64,000 nt of DNA, from NCBI GenBank assembly GCA_016839555.1, contig JAEOUA010000003.1:1-64000 (forward strand). Direction: 5' to 3'. This DNA is from Promethearchaeota archaeon. Lineage in GTDB: Archaea > Asgardarchaeota > Lokiarchaeia > Sigyniarchaeales > SOKP01. Numbering within the stretch: the stretch's first letter is position 1; every line of letters starts with the position of its first letter. Below are positions 25,565-34,686 of the stretch, one piece after another. The notes under the pieces are model-generated. The model was not told the origin of the DNA. It saw only the letters and a program-made list of their open reading frames with translations, and ran no database searches. The translations under genes and the position numbers were made by a program.

Positions 25565-27622
25565 TCATTTTCTGAAAAAAACTTTTGTGGAAAATCTTCG
25601 AAAAGGTATTGGGAGTTTATATTTAGGATATCCCTTTGTTTCTTGGTCAAGCATATTTAATAATTCTTCGATTTTAATACTGTTAATTTGTTTTGATGTA
25701 CGGTTTTTTGCCCCAATCGGCTCCCCAATTAATCTTTTTCGAATAGAGATAGTTTGATTAGATTCTTCCTTTTGACCAATAATAATTGTATACGGAATCC
25801 AATCGATTTCAGCTTTTCTAATTTTTTTATTAATTCTTTCATCCCTATCATCAAAATCCGTTCTATAACCCGTTTGATTTAATAATTTTAATAGTTTTTC
25901 AGCATATTGGTTTTGATCTTGACTTATGGTTAATATTCGAACTTGGATAGGTGAAAGCCATGTTTTAAATCCTGGTACTATTTTATCTATTTCTCTTTCA
26001 GCGGTTTCTAATAAACCCCATAAAATTCTTTCAAGAGCTCCTGATGGTGAATTATGCAAAATTATTGGATGTTTTATCTTACCATCTTTATCTTCAAATG
26101 AAATATTATATTTTTGCCGCTTTTTTCCATCTTGTTCTATATAATCTAAAGAGCTTTCAACATCTAATTGAATAGTTGCTAATGTAGCGCTTTTGTTTTG
26201 TGCTGATAAGACAGCCCTTTCAAACTTTAATATGAAATAATAATATCTTTCCTCCCATAATTCTAAGAGAGCGGGTTGGTTTTCAGATTTGACTAATTGT
26301 TTAATCCATTGTTGGTTTTCCCGGTAAAAATCTCTTGTAACTCTAAAAATTATATAGGACTTTAATCCTAAATCTTCCATTATAGCTTTATCTAATTCAT
26401 ACTGTTTTTTAAATTCTTTAATAGAAGAGGGGATATCTTTACAAAGGGTATGAAAATCTGGCATTACAAAACCCCGTAATCTCCGTAAAGCAGTAAGTTC
26501 TCCTTCTTGTTCTCTGCGAAAATCGTACTGTTCCCATTCGTATACTCTTAATGGAAAATATTCTGGTTTCAAATTCATACTACTAAACATATCAAATTGC
26601 AAAAAATCTCCGGCAAATCGCAAAAGATACCTATCCCGTCCTGATTCAACCCAATATGTTCTCGCGGGAAAGCGCGCTGTTTGTGCGGTTAATTTATCAT
26701 TTTTTACGGTATACATTAAAGGAGTATCCACTAAAATCGCCCCAAAATCGATGAGTTTATCTTCTAAATAATTTTTAATTAGATTTTTCATAATTACTCC
26801 CTTAGTATACCATCTTAGATTCCCGGGATCAGTGTTTGGTTCAAAATCAACCAGTTCAAATTCTTGCATTGCTTTAATATGTGGTGGTTCCTCTCCTGTA
26901 TCTTCCCTTGGGACTCCTAACTCTGATTCAAGAAAAAGCATAAAATCATCATTTTTAATACCCTCTAAATTTTTAATTTTTTTCTGATCATCAAATTCTA
27001 TATCGAGTTCTTTCCCGTTTGGTGTAATAACCATAAAATTTGCATTTTCAAAATGTTCTTCTGGCTGAATATAAAGCTTCACATCCCTATACATTTCTGC
27101 TAATTCATGTCCAAGACACTGTATTTTGAAAGCTTTATACCATCCAAAAGGTGAGAATTCTGCTTCTATTCCCCTCTCCTCAAGCTTTTTTGCTATCGAA
27201 GGGCACACTTCCATCGCTTTAGGATCGTTGCTAAGAAATTTGCTCAAATGCGCCCAAGGATATACTAATACTTTATCAACATGGTATTTTGTATGATCTA
27301 ATATTAATTCTTTTAATTCTCTCTTTTTTCCTGATATTTTGCCATTATCTATTTTTTTATTATGTTCTCTTATTTCTTCATTTTTTTGACGGATTTTTTC
27401 TGGAAATTCTGTAATTGAAAAGATTGCTTGTTCAATTACATCAGCTCCTTGTTTTGAAATAATTTCTATATCATATGTATCTTGATCTTCTACGGATACA
27501 AACGCAACTAAAATTAGTCCTTCCATTTTAATGATATCTTTTTTAAACTCTTGAGCAATGGTAGTGGCGATACTTTTTTTTTGAACTTCAATACCTTCTG
27601 AATGAATTAATAAAATTTTCAT
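25565..27622 (-). CDS. thrS: Threonyl-tRNA synthetase, archaeal type
   Basis: The 685-residue enzyme begins with the archaeal editing domain (MKILLIHSEGIEVQ..., related to D-aminoacyl-tRNA deacylase), residues 1-140. A class II core follows, with RRLRGFVMPDFHTLC (motif 2 region), then PIILHNSPSGALERILWGLLE, and a C-terminal anticodon-binding domain with WIPYTIIIGQKE. It is somewhat longer than usual for archaea (about 620). The ATG at 27622 begins the editing domain exactly. A HAD phosphatase gene follows within 7 bases. Confidence 0.95.
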   Translation of the reverse strand: MKILLIHSEGIEVQKKSIATTIAQEFKKDIIKMEGLILVAFVSVEDQDTYDIEIISKQGADVIEQAIFSITEFPEKIRQKNEEIREHNKKIDNGKISGKKRELKELILDHTKYHVDKVLVYPWAHLSKFLSNDPKAMEVCPSIAKKLEERGIEAEFSPFGWYKAFKIQCLGHELAEMYRDVKLYIQPEEHFENANFMVITPNGKELDIEFDDQKKIKNLEGIKNDDFMLFLESELGVPREDTGEEPPHIKAMQEFELVDFEPNTDPGNLRWYTKGVIMKNLIKNYLEDKLIDFGAILVDTPLMYTVKNDKLTAQTARFPARTYWVESGRDRYLLRFAGDFLQFDMFSSMNLKPEYFPLRVYEWEQYDFRREQEGELTALRRLRGFVMPDFHTLCKDIPSSIKEFKKQYELDKAIMEDLGLKSYIIFRVTRDFYRENQQWIKQLVKSENQPALLELWEERYYYFILKFERAVLSAQNKSATLATIQLDVESSLDYIEQDGKKRQKYNISFEDKDGKIKHPIILHNSPSGALERILWGLLETAEREIDKIVPGFKTWLSPIQVRILTISQDQNQYAEKLLKLLNQTGYRTDFDDRDERINKKIRKAEIDWIPYTIIIGQKEESNQTISIRKRLIGEPIGAKNRTSKQINSIKIEELLNMLDQETKGYPKYKLPIPFRRFSTKVFFRK

Positions 27623-27806
27623 TGTAATCTATTTCAGTAAATGATTTTCTTGAAAATATATTATTGAAAATTAAAAAAGTTCATTTAATTGATAATTATA
27701 ATATTAAGAATTAAAAATTAAGAATTCAAATTAATTATTACTAAAATTCTTAAAAGCATATTAGCTTAATATAATACAATAATAAATAGAAATAGATGAG
27801 AAAGAA

Positions 27807-28421
27807 TTGAAGGAAAACTTTTCGAAAGTTACAAATGCATTAAACGAGTTAGATGAAGATCGAGAGCATATTTTGAAGATTTCCAGAGAAATTATCCGAG
27901 ATTGTAGTGTTGCTATCAAAACTATTCATAGACAAGAATTAAATGAATACCAAAAAAGAATTAAAAATATTGAAGAAAGTTTGAAAAATTTGAAAGCGCT
28001 CGTGAATAAAAATCCAGGATATTTTTATAAATATCTTAAAACTCCAGAACAAGAATATGCTGAGGCAATTATTCTACATTCAATAACTACTGAACAAGAT
28101 ATTCCTACTCATTTATCACTTAATATCGATCCACTTCACTATGTTTTAGGATTTGGAGATGTAATTGGTGAATTACGAAGATTTATTTTAGATATGATTA
28201 GGGAATCTAATATCGAAGGAATAAATAAAATACTGGAAAAAATGGATGAGATATATTCTCATTTATTTTCATTAGATTATCCAAGCGGTTTGACCAAAGA
28301 TTTAAGACATAAAACCGATAATGCAAGAAAATTATTGGAAAAAACACGTGGAGATATTTCTTTATCAGTTCAAATGAATACACTATCTAAGCTTTTAAAA
28401 GAGAAGAATAAAGAAACATAA
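27807..28421 (+). CDS. Translin-family protein
   Basis: A 204-residue all-helical protein with translin hallmarks: LDEDREHILKISREIIRDCSVAI at the N-terminus, then YAEAIILHSI, LGFGDVIGELRRFILD and DYPSGLTKDLRHKTDNARKLLEKTRGDI near the end. Translin/TRAX form octameric RNA- and DNA-binding barrels; in archaea single translin homologues form similar rings with ribonuclease activity. The Glu residues of the LGFGDVIGELRR helix correspond to the region that carries the TRAX catalytic acids. The start is a TTG at 27807; no ATG is in frame before it. Confidence 0.88.
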   Translation: MKENFSKVTNALNELDEDREHILKISREIIRDCSVAIKTIHRQELNEYQKRIKNIEESLKNLKALVNKNPGYFYKYLKTPEQEYAEAIILHSITTEQDIPTHLSLNIDPLHYVLGFGDVIGELRRFILDMIRESNIEGINKILEKMDEIYSHLFSLDYPSGLTKDLRHKTDNARKLLEKTRGDISLSVQMNTLSKLLKEKNKET

Positions 28422-28608
28422 TCTTTAATTTCTTTATGAAGAATTATACTTTTACTAGTAATATTCCTTTTTTTAACAGTAATTTTGGGAAAAACTTATA
28501 AAAAAATTCTAATAAAATCAATTATTTTAAAACTCAAAGCAATGAATTGAGAAATCATCTAGAATTTTAAGAGATTTATTATTTAACTAAAAACCTTTAT
28601 AAAAACTC

Positions 28609-30174
28609 ATGCCTTTTGAAACCGAAAAAATTAAAAGAAAAGCGAATGAAAATTACGAAGAAGCGTGGTTGGAATCAAAAAAATATCTAAAATTGAAGGG
28701 TAAGTATTTTACCATTGAAAAAAAAGGAAAAGCTCATCCAATCCAAACATTCATTTCCGACGCAAGAAAAAAGATGATTGATTTTGGTTTCGAAGAATTA
28801 ATGTTACCTATGTTTGTTGAGGAGAGTGAAATCTATAAACAATATGGACCAGAGGCAGCCTTAATTCTTGACAGATTATTTTATTTAGCAGGGTTACCAC
28901 GTCCAGATATTGGGATCTCTGATAAAAAGGTCGAAAAAATTAGAAGTATTATCCCAAATTTTAATAAAGTTGAAGAATTAAAACAAATTTTTAGAGATTA
29001 TAAGAAAGGCGATATTGAGGCTGATGATTTAATAGAAGTATTTATTGAAAATTTAGCAATTAAAGAAAGCAAAGCAACAAAGATCATTGATGAAATATTT
29101 CCCGAATTTAAATCTTTAAGACCAATTCCGACTAAAATAACGCTGCGAAGCCATACTACTGCTTTATGGTTTAGAGTTTTAAGTGTGCTTAGCAAAAAAA
29201 AGCAATTACCACTACAATATTTTTCTGTCGCAAAAAAATTTAGAAGAGAGCAAAAATTAGATGCAACTCATTTATACGATTCCTATACCCTTTCATTAGT
29301 TATCATGGCGGAGGAGATGTCATTAGAGGATTGTCAAACAATATCCATGCAAATATGCAAAAAATTAGGATTTGAAGAAAGTAAAGCAGAGATTAAAAAG
29401 GCTACCTCAAAATATTATGCCCCTCAAACTGAATTTGAAATCTTTGTGGAGCATCCCAAAACGGGAGATTGGATTGAAATTGGAGATGGAGGATTTTATA
29501 GCCCTGTGAGTTTAGCTCAATACGATATTGAGTACCCTGTATTTAATATTGGTTTTGGTATAGAAAGAATATGTATGATAAAAACAGGTATCGAAGATAT
29601 TAGGAAACTCGTATATCCTTATTTATATGAAGATATAACATTTACTGATGAAGAAATCGCAAAAGGAATAAATTATAAATATACCCCTTTAACTGAAAAG
29701 GGAATAGAAATTAAAGATGCCATTATAGAAACAGCAATCAATAATAGAGAAAAATCCTCTCCCGTCGAAATCAATGTATGGGAGGGTATATTTAAGGATA
29801 AAAAGATTAAAGTCTCTATTTGGGAACATGATAAGGGAGTAAAATTACTTGGACCAGCAGCATTAAATAAAGTATGGGTTAAAAATGGAAATATTATTGG
29901 GTTACCTCCTAATGAAACCCCAGATGGCGCATATTTCATTGGGAAAACTTACTTGGAAGGTATAGCAAACGATATGGCATATAGTATTGAAGTTTTATTA
30001 GATCAGAATAAAAATTCTTCTGAATATCGTGTAAAAATGTGCTATAGAGCATCTGAAGTAAATTTAGAAATTGACGATGTTATTATGGAATATATCCATT
30101 CTGCTCAGAATAAAATAGATATAAGAGGTCCCGTATTTATAGGATTATCGTTTGAAGTAATTAATAAAAAATAA
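28609..30174 (+). CDS. sepS: O-phosphoserine-tRNA(Cys) synthetase
   Basis: SepRS charges tRNA-Cys with phosphoserine, which SepCysS then converts to cysteine. The 521-residue protein shows the family's N-terminal FISDARKKMIDFGFEELMLPMF, motif 2 FRREQKLDATHLYDSY and motif 3 FNIGFGIERICM, and a C-terminal domain with WEGIFKDKKIKV. Length agrees with methanogen SepRS (about 535). It leads an operon: ribL follows 20 bases after its stop and ribK 16 bases after that. SepCysS is not in the window. SepRS presence suggests indirect Cys-tRNA synthesis, as in methanogens and some Asgard genomes. Confidence 0.93.
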   Translation: MPFETEKIKRKANENYEEAWLESKKYLKLKGKYFTIEKKGKAHPIQTFISDARKKMIDFGFEELMLPMFVEESEIYKQYGPEAALILDRLFYLAGLPRPDIGISDKKVEKIRSIIPNFNKVEELKQIFRDYKKGDIEADDLIEVFIENLAIKESKATKIIDEIFPEFKSLRPIPTKITLRSHTTALWFRVLSVLSKKKQLPLQYFSVAKKFRREQKLDATHLYDSYTLSLVIMAEEMSLEDCQTISMQICKKLGFEESKAEIKKATSKYYAPQTEFEIFVEHPKTGDWIEIGDGGFYSPVSLAQYDIEYPVFNIGFGIERICMIKTGIEDIRKLVYPYLYEDITFTDEEIAKGINYKYTPLTEKGIEIKDAIIETAINNREKSSPVEINVWEGIFKDKKIKVSIWEHDKGVKLLGPAALNKVWVKNGNIIGLPPNETPDGAYFIGKTYLEGIANDMAYSIEVLLDQNKNSSEYRVKMCYRASEVNLEIDDVIMEYIHSAQNKIDIRGPVFIGLSFEVINKK

Positions 30175-30194
30175 TTTAGCAGTGAGATGAAATA

Positions 30195-30629
30195 ATGACA
30201 AAAAAAATAATGATTGCAGGAACATTTGATATAATTCATCCAGGGCACTTATTTTTAATAAATGAGGCTGCTAAATTAGGTGATGTTTATGTTATTGTTG
30301 CAACAGATAAAAATAGAGAAAGATATGCGGGTGAACCTCCTATTGTCCCTGAAGAGCAAAGACTTGAGGTTGTAAGAGGTTTAAAGAATGTGAAAGATGC
30401 ACGATTAGGTCGTAGAGATAATAATACATTAAAAACCGTTGAGGAAATTGACCCAGATATTATTTTACTTGGACCAGACCAAAAATATAATATTAATGAT
30501 CTTAAAGAAGGATTAAAACAATTAAATTTGGATCATATTGAAGTTAGAAGGCTAAAAACATATTATGACAAATATGAATTAAATAGTTCAAGAAAAATAA
30601 AAGAAAAAATATCCAAGAGGGATTCCTAA
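30195..30629 (+). CDS. ribL: Archaeal FAD synthetase RibL (cytidylyltransferase family)
   Basis: This 144-residue nucleotidyltransferase has GTFDIIHPGHLFL (HxGH motif, near residues 9-19), DVYVIVATDKNRER, LLGPDQKYN and a C-terminal SSRKIKEKI, the standard set of the RibL/GCT family. RibL adenylylates FMN to FAD in archaea. It lies between sepS and a CTP-dependent riboflavin kinase, which makes FMN, so the FAD role is well supported by context. A GTG-AT-rich leader AGTGAGATGAAATAATG gives a weak Shine-Dalgarno. Confidence 0.9.
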   Translation: MTKKIMIAGTFDIIHPGHLFLINEAAKLGDVYVIVATDKNRERYAGEPPIVPEEQRLEVVRGLKNVKDARLGRRDNNTLKTVEEIDPDIILLGPDQKYNINDLKEGLKQLNLDHIEVRRLKTYYDKYELNSSRKIKEKISKRDS

Positions 30630-30645
30630 AAAATTTGTATTAATT

Positions 30646-31356
30646 ATGTCAGATAATGAGAAAGTTAATCCGGAAAATTACTCGAATTGGTTTGCTCTAT
30701 ATCATCTTTCCAATAATATTGGGGATAAAAAATCGCTTCATATAAGTAGTATAGAATTTGGAAAGTTATTAAATGTCTCGCAGCAAACAGCATCCCGCAG
30801 ATTTAATGATCTAGAAGATCTTGGTTGGATTGAGCGTAAAATGGTCGCAAATGATCATATTGTCCGTATTACTAAGATTGGTGCTGATATTTTGCTTAAA
30901 ATGTATAAAAGTTTAAAAGAAATCCTCGAAAATATATTAATAGTTGGAGAAGTTACAGAAGGTATGGGTGAAGGTGCATTTTATGTTTCGATTAGTGGCT
31001 ATTATGAGCAATTCAAGGAGAAATTAGGTTTTACACCCTATAAAGGAACCTTAAACTTAAAGCTTAGCGATTTGAATTATGCATTATTACGAGAAAATAT
31101 AAAAAATCGAATGCCAGTTATCATTGAAGGTTTTAAAGATGAACGATTAAATCGTACTTATGGTTCAGTCAAATGCTATGACTGCTATATTTCAAGACTA
31201 GATAATCAAAGCAGAAAGAAGAAAGCAGCAATCTTAGATATCGCGAGAACCCATCATAAAAAAAATATAGTAGAACTCCTCGCTAGGCCCTATTTAAGAG
31301 AATATTTTAATTTAAAAGACGGCGATAGATTAAGAATCGAATTGAATAAAAAATAA
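30646..31356 (+). CDS. ribK: CTP-dependent riboflavin kinase with N-terminal winged helix
   Basis: The 236-residue protein starts with a MarR-like winged helix (residues about 10-85; VSQQTASRRFNDLEDLGWIERK). It ends with the archaeal riboflavin kinase domain: GEVTEGMGEGAFYVS, then GFTPYKGTLNLKL and HHKKNIVELLARPYLREYFNLKDGD. The kinase uses CTP rather than ATP to make FMN. The winged helix probably makes it an autoregulator or riboflavin-responsive repressor, as in related proteins. It follows ribL by 16 bases; together they carry riboflavin to FAD. Confidence 0.93.
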   Translation: MSDNEKVNPENYSNWFALYHLSNNIGDKKSLHISSIEFGKLLNVSQQTASRRFNDLEDLGWIERKMVANDHIVRITKIGADILLKMYKSLKEILENILIVGEVTEGMGEGAFYVSISGYYEQFKEKLGFTPYKGTLNLKLSDLNYALLRENIKNRMPVIIEGFKDERLNRTYGSVKCYDCYISRLDNQSRKKKAAILDIARTHHKKNIVELLARPYLREYFNLKDGDRLRIELNKK

Positions 31357-31453
31357 TTCTATAAATTTTAATTTTTATATCATTTTAATTGATAGTTTTA
31401 TTCTTCTATTATAGTAGAACTGAGACCAATTTAAAATCTCTACAATTTAGATA

Positions 31454-32077
31454 TTATTTATATTTTCCATTTTTAATCTGAATCCATATTTTAATTGCTC
31501 TATAGAGAGCCGTAAGAGAGACTAAAATCATAAAAAAAAATAGAAAATAGATTCCAAACCCAATGAAATATGCTATTAACATAGTTAAGAAAATATAAAA
31601 TAAGCGTTCTGATCTTGCCATTAATCCAATATCAAAATCCCCTTCAAATAAAGACTCTGCTTTTGCTCTTGAATAACTGATCATTATTGAAGATAAAAAT
31701 GATATATAAATAATCAAACTTATATCAATATGGTCCCATAATTTCTGATCCCAAAAATAGATTAATAAGCCCAAAAAAATAATGAATTCGGATACTCTAT
31801 CCATAAAAGAATCAAAAAATCCGCCATAAGAACTTTCAGTATTTTCTAATTGAGCAATTGCACCATCTACTCCATCAAAAATGCCTGTTAAAAATACAAA
31901 TATAGAAAAGAGCAAAAGGCTTTTTAAAAAGACCACTAAAAATATAAAGCTGAGAATAGAATTAAAAAGCATTATTCCAGTTGCCATATTGGGCGTTATT
32001 CCTATCTTGGATAATGCTTTTGCTATTCTCTTGATGATGGGCCTAAATATGTAACGTAAGCGATATTTAGAAGGCAT
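31454..32077 (-). CDS. CDP-alcohol phosphatidyltransferase family protein
   Basis: A 207-residue membrane protein with about five helices and the family motif DGAIAQ-x8-G-x3-D-x3-D (from FDGVDGAIAQ to GGFFDSFMDR). These enzymes link an alcohol phosphate or alcohol to a CDP-lipid; in archaea they make archaetidyl-inositol phosphate, -serine or -glycerol lipids. The usual Arg after the first Asp-Gly block (DGxxAR) is Gln here. All four Asp residues that bind metal are kept. The substrate is not determined. It is divergent from the 7TM protein at 32280. Confidence 0.85.
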   Translation of the reverse strand: MPSKYRLRYIFRPIIKRIAKALSKIGITPNMATGIMLFNSILSFIFLVVFLKSLLLFSIFVFLTGIFDGVDGAIAQLENTESSYGGFFDSFMDRVSEFIIFLGLLIYFWDQKLWDHIDISLIIYISFLSSIMISYSRAKAESLFEGDFDIGLMARSERLFYIFLTMLIAYFIGFGIYFLFFFMILVSLTALYRAIKIWIQIKNGKYK

Positions 32078-32279
32078 TATAAATACCCATTATCTTAAAA
32101 AATTATTTAATTTAAATTATATAGCTTTTAATATTAATTAAAAACTTCTTTTCCATTCTAATATTTATTCTTTTATATTTTTTGAAGGTGATTATAATAT
32201 CTCTTCTTATAAACCATATTAGTTGATTTGATAGTAAAATTTAAAAAGATAAAAAATATTGGTTTAATAAGTGATATAT

Positions 32280-33008
32280 ATGAGTTTTACTATTTTAGAT
32301 TATCTCCAAGGCGGATTTAGTTTCATTTTTGTTCTAATATCAATAATAATTGGTCTCAAAATTCTAACAAAATATTTTGAATATAAGAAACTTCAATACA
32401 TCTTGGTAGGATTAGTTTGGATTGGATTAGCTACTCCTTGGTTCCCAGATTCGATAAATTTCATTATGGTAATTCTTTTTCAAAATACGATTTCTGATGC
32501 CTTAAATTTTATTATTGGTAATAGTATGTTACCTCTAACAGCATTATTTTGGCTTAAAGTATTTACAGATCTAACATATAAAGAGAAACAAAAAGTCATC
32601 CTATCTTTATTTATCATATATGGTATAATATTTGAAATATTACTGTTTACATTCCTTTTCATTAAGCCCTCAATAATAGGAAGTTTTCCTGTCAGCCCCT
32701 TTCAAATTGTATATCATCCAGTCTTTGAAATCTTATTGATTGTATATATTATTACTTTCATGTTAACAGGAGTTTTATTTGCTAGGGAATCTTTACGATT
32801 AGAAAGCCTTGAAATGAAATTAAAGGGTAAATTCCTTATTATTGCATTTATATCGTTTACAATTGGCGCATTTTTAGATTCATTAATCTTAAGAGGGGCG
32901 TTTACTGTGATTCTTACAAGACTTATATTAATATCTGCCTCGATCGAATTTTATTTTGGATTTATCCTTCAGAATTGGGTAAAAAACTTATTTATTAAAA
33001 GTTCTTAA
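32280..33008 (+). CDS. Seven-TM membrane protein (unknown)
   Basis: The 242-residue protein has seven hydrophobic helices joined by short loops, with the basic face ERESLRLESLEMKLKGK before helix 6 (the loop ARESLRLESLEMKLKGK). This is the layout of the 7TM sensor regions that precede histidine kinases in Asgard genomes, but here no kinase domain follows. ATG 32280 is chosen over GTG 32271, three codons earlier. The function is unknown. It is monocistronic, with about 260 AT-rich bases after it that hold no gene. Confidence 0.7.
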   Translation: MSFTILDYLQGGFSFIFVLISIIIGLKILTKYFEYKKLQYILVGLVWIGLATPWFPDSINFIMVILFQNTISDALNFIIGNSMLPLTALFWLKVFTDLTYKEKQKVILSLFIIYGIIFEILLFTFLFIKPSIIGSFPVSPFQIVYHPVFEILLIVYIITFMLTGVLFARESLRLESLEMKLKGKFLIIAFISFTIGAFLDSLILRGAFTVILTRLILISASIEFYFGFILQNWVKNLFIKSS

Positions 33009-33268
33009 ATAAAAATATTTTTTTTCTTTTCTTTTCAAACAAAATTCCAAAATTTAGATTTTAATAAGAATTTAATAAAATAAATTATAAAATCTCATTA
33101 TATCGTAAAAATATTCATTTAAATCAACCAAACTCATAGAAAACGATTTGTTATATTAATTATTACTCAACTTGATTTTTTTAAAAGTAATATTAATTAT
33201 AGGATAAATTATTTTATCATTGTATATAATAAAAAATTAACTGAATAAACCAAACATTTAGAAATTTC

Positions 33269-33547
33269 ATGAAATTAAGATTAGTTTTAAAAACGGTTAC
33301 AAATAAAAATAAAGAAGTATCTATTAAATTCAATATCGCTCCTAGTAAACATATTGGATTTATAAACTTCGTAAATTTATGCATAACTCAAGATAATCCT
33401 GTTACAATTTCTTTTGAAAAAATATCTAAGTCTGGTGAAAAAGAAGAAAGCAAGGTTGCTGGTGTTTTTGATTTTAAATCACGAGATGAGAATGAATTAA
33501 AAGAACTAAAAAAAGAACTTGAAAGAAAAAAAAAACAAAAGAAATAA
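33269..33547 (+). CDS. Small hypothetical protein with a lysine-rich helix
   Basis: The 92-residue protein has an N-terminal beta-strand-like half (MKLRLVLKTVTNKNKEVSIKF) and a C-terminal helix rich in Glu and Lys (ELKKELERKKKQKK). It has no recognisable motif. Preceding bases include a TATA-like run near 33225. The ORF is open, AT-rich like neighbours, and begins at an ATG, so it is probably real; I do not recognise a family. Confidence 0.5.
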   Translation: MKLRLVLKTVTNKNKEVSIKFNIAPSKHIGFINFVNLCITQDNPVTISFEKISKSGEKEESKVAGVFDFKSRDENELKELKKELERKKKQKK

Positions 33548-33619
33548 AAGTCTTAAAATTTGCTTATATTATTTCTGAAATAATTTGATATATCTGTCGT
33601 GCAAGTAATCTAATTTAAA

Positions 33620-34399
33620 TTAGACTTTTTTTAAAGAAATAAATCCCAATTTAATAAGATTTTTGCAGATATTATGAACATTATCTCTGGGTATATTAAG
33701 TTCTTGGGCAATATATTTAATTGATTTTTTTCCGTCAATTTTTTTTAAAACATTCTTTGATTTCTCTCCCGTTAAATAAAAATCTGGATTTATATTATCT
33801 GAAATTTTTAATAAAGGTATAAGCTTTTGGTTCATTGAATTAAAATTCTGAATCTCGTGAGATTCTTTGAAATCCTTAAAATCTTTCTTGTCTTTTTCAT
33901 TCAATAAGGTAACATTATCTATTTTTTTTTGAATTCTTTCAAACAAATCTAAGATTTTTTCTTTAAAATCAATATCTTTCTCTTCTGAGATTCGCTCAAC
34001 TTGTCTTTTAACAATATTGGTAAAATTAATAAAAGCTTCGGTATCGCCGTCCCAGTTAGAAATTTGATTTATATCATAATTCTTTAAAAATGTATAAGAC
34101 ATTCTTCTCAGAAATCTCTGAGCATTTATACTATTTGTGCTTTCATCATATGAAGCTAAAAAAATTAAATTCGGGAGCTTCTTATTTTTTAGAAATGCTA
34201 ATCTAAGACTTGAATTAGAAAGTTTTAATTCTTTTATAGAACCTAAATCTTCAAATTCTTCAGAAAATGAACTTAATGCGGTTAAGAATCCTGAGATTAA
34301 AATCAAATTATTTTGATTAGAGATAAAATTTTTTGATTTAGAGAAATTTTTAGAAAACAAAGGTAAACCATCTTTAATAATTAATACATCTCTAATCAT
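33620..34399 (-). CDS. Longin-like/HTH protein
   Basis: The 259-residue protein begins MIRDVLIIKDGLPLFSKNF. It then shows the alternating strand-helix pattern of longin/roadblock-type domains: LILISGFLTALSSFSEEF, LRLAFL, LIFLASYDES, then a helix with FLKNYDI. This order (short strand, helix, three strands, helix) is that of the longin-like domains found in Asgard proteins. A central helical linker (about 130-200) follows, then a C-terminal winged-helix/HTH segment (YIAQELNIPRDNVHNICKNLIKLGFI). Longin domains bind small GTPases in eukaryotes; the HTH instead suggests regulation. The combination is inferred from pattern, not from search. Confidence 0.55.
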   Translation of the reverse strand: MIRDVLIIKDGLPLFSKNFSKSKNFISNQNNLILISGFLTALSSFSEEFEDLGSIKELKLSNSSLRLAFLKNKKLPNLIFLASYDESTNSINAQRFLRRMSYTFLKNYDINQISNWDGDTEAFINFTNIVKRQVERISEEKDIDFKEKILDLFERIQKKIDNVTLLNEKDKKDFKDFKESHEIQNFNSMNQKLIPLLKISDNINPDFYLTGEKSKNVLKKIDGKKSIKYIAQELNIPRDNVHNICKNLIKLGFISLKKV

Positions 34400-34686
34400 A
34401 ATTTAGCTTCAAACGGTTATTATATAAAAATTTTTAAACTAAAATTGAAATTATAATTCAATAATATAATAGATTAATTCTATGTAAAAAATATTATAAC
34501 ATGACGATAATATATAGCCAAATATCGATATGTTATTTCCTATGATTATAATAAAGAAACTTTTTTCTATAGATACTTTTAAATAATAATTCTATTATTA
34601 TAAGAGTTAAAGTTTAAATACAAAAATTTTCACATTAGATTTTATAATAATCTTGAAAATTATAAAAGAAAAATAGATGAAATAAT
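34400..34686. promoter_or_regulatory. Leader and probable promoter of the partner-switching cluster
   Basis: These 287 bases separate the longin/HTH gene from the six-gene module that starts at 34687. It is the only sizeable non-coding interval upstream of that module, whose internal gaps are small (21, 66, an overlap, 21, and 1-2 bases). A TATA-like ACTTTTAAATAATAATTC lies near 34576-34594, and another AT-rich block ends at the ATG. The promoter of the set probably lies here. No operator is recognised. Confidence 0.4.

Noticed and set aside
25558..25650. N-terminal extension of the HAD phosphatase overlapping thrS
   Set aside because: The 31 extra residues overlap the end of ThrRS in another frame and precede the typical MxxFKAIIFDLGG start; ATG 25557 is preferred.
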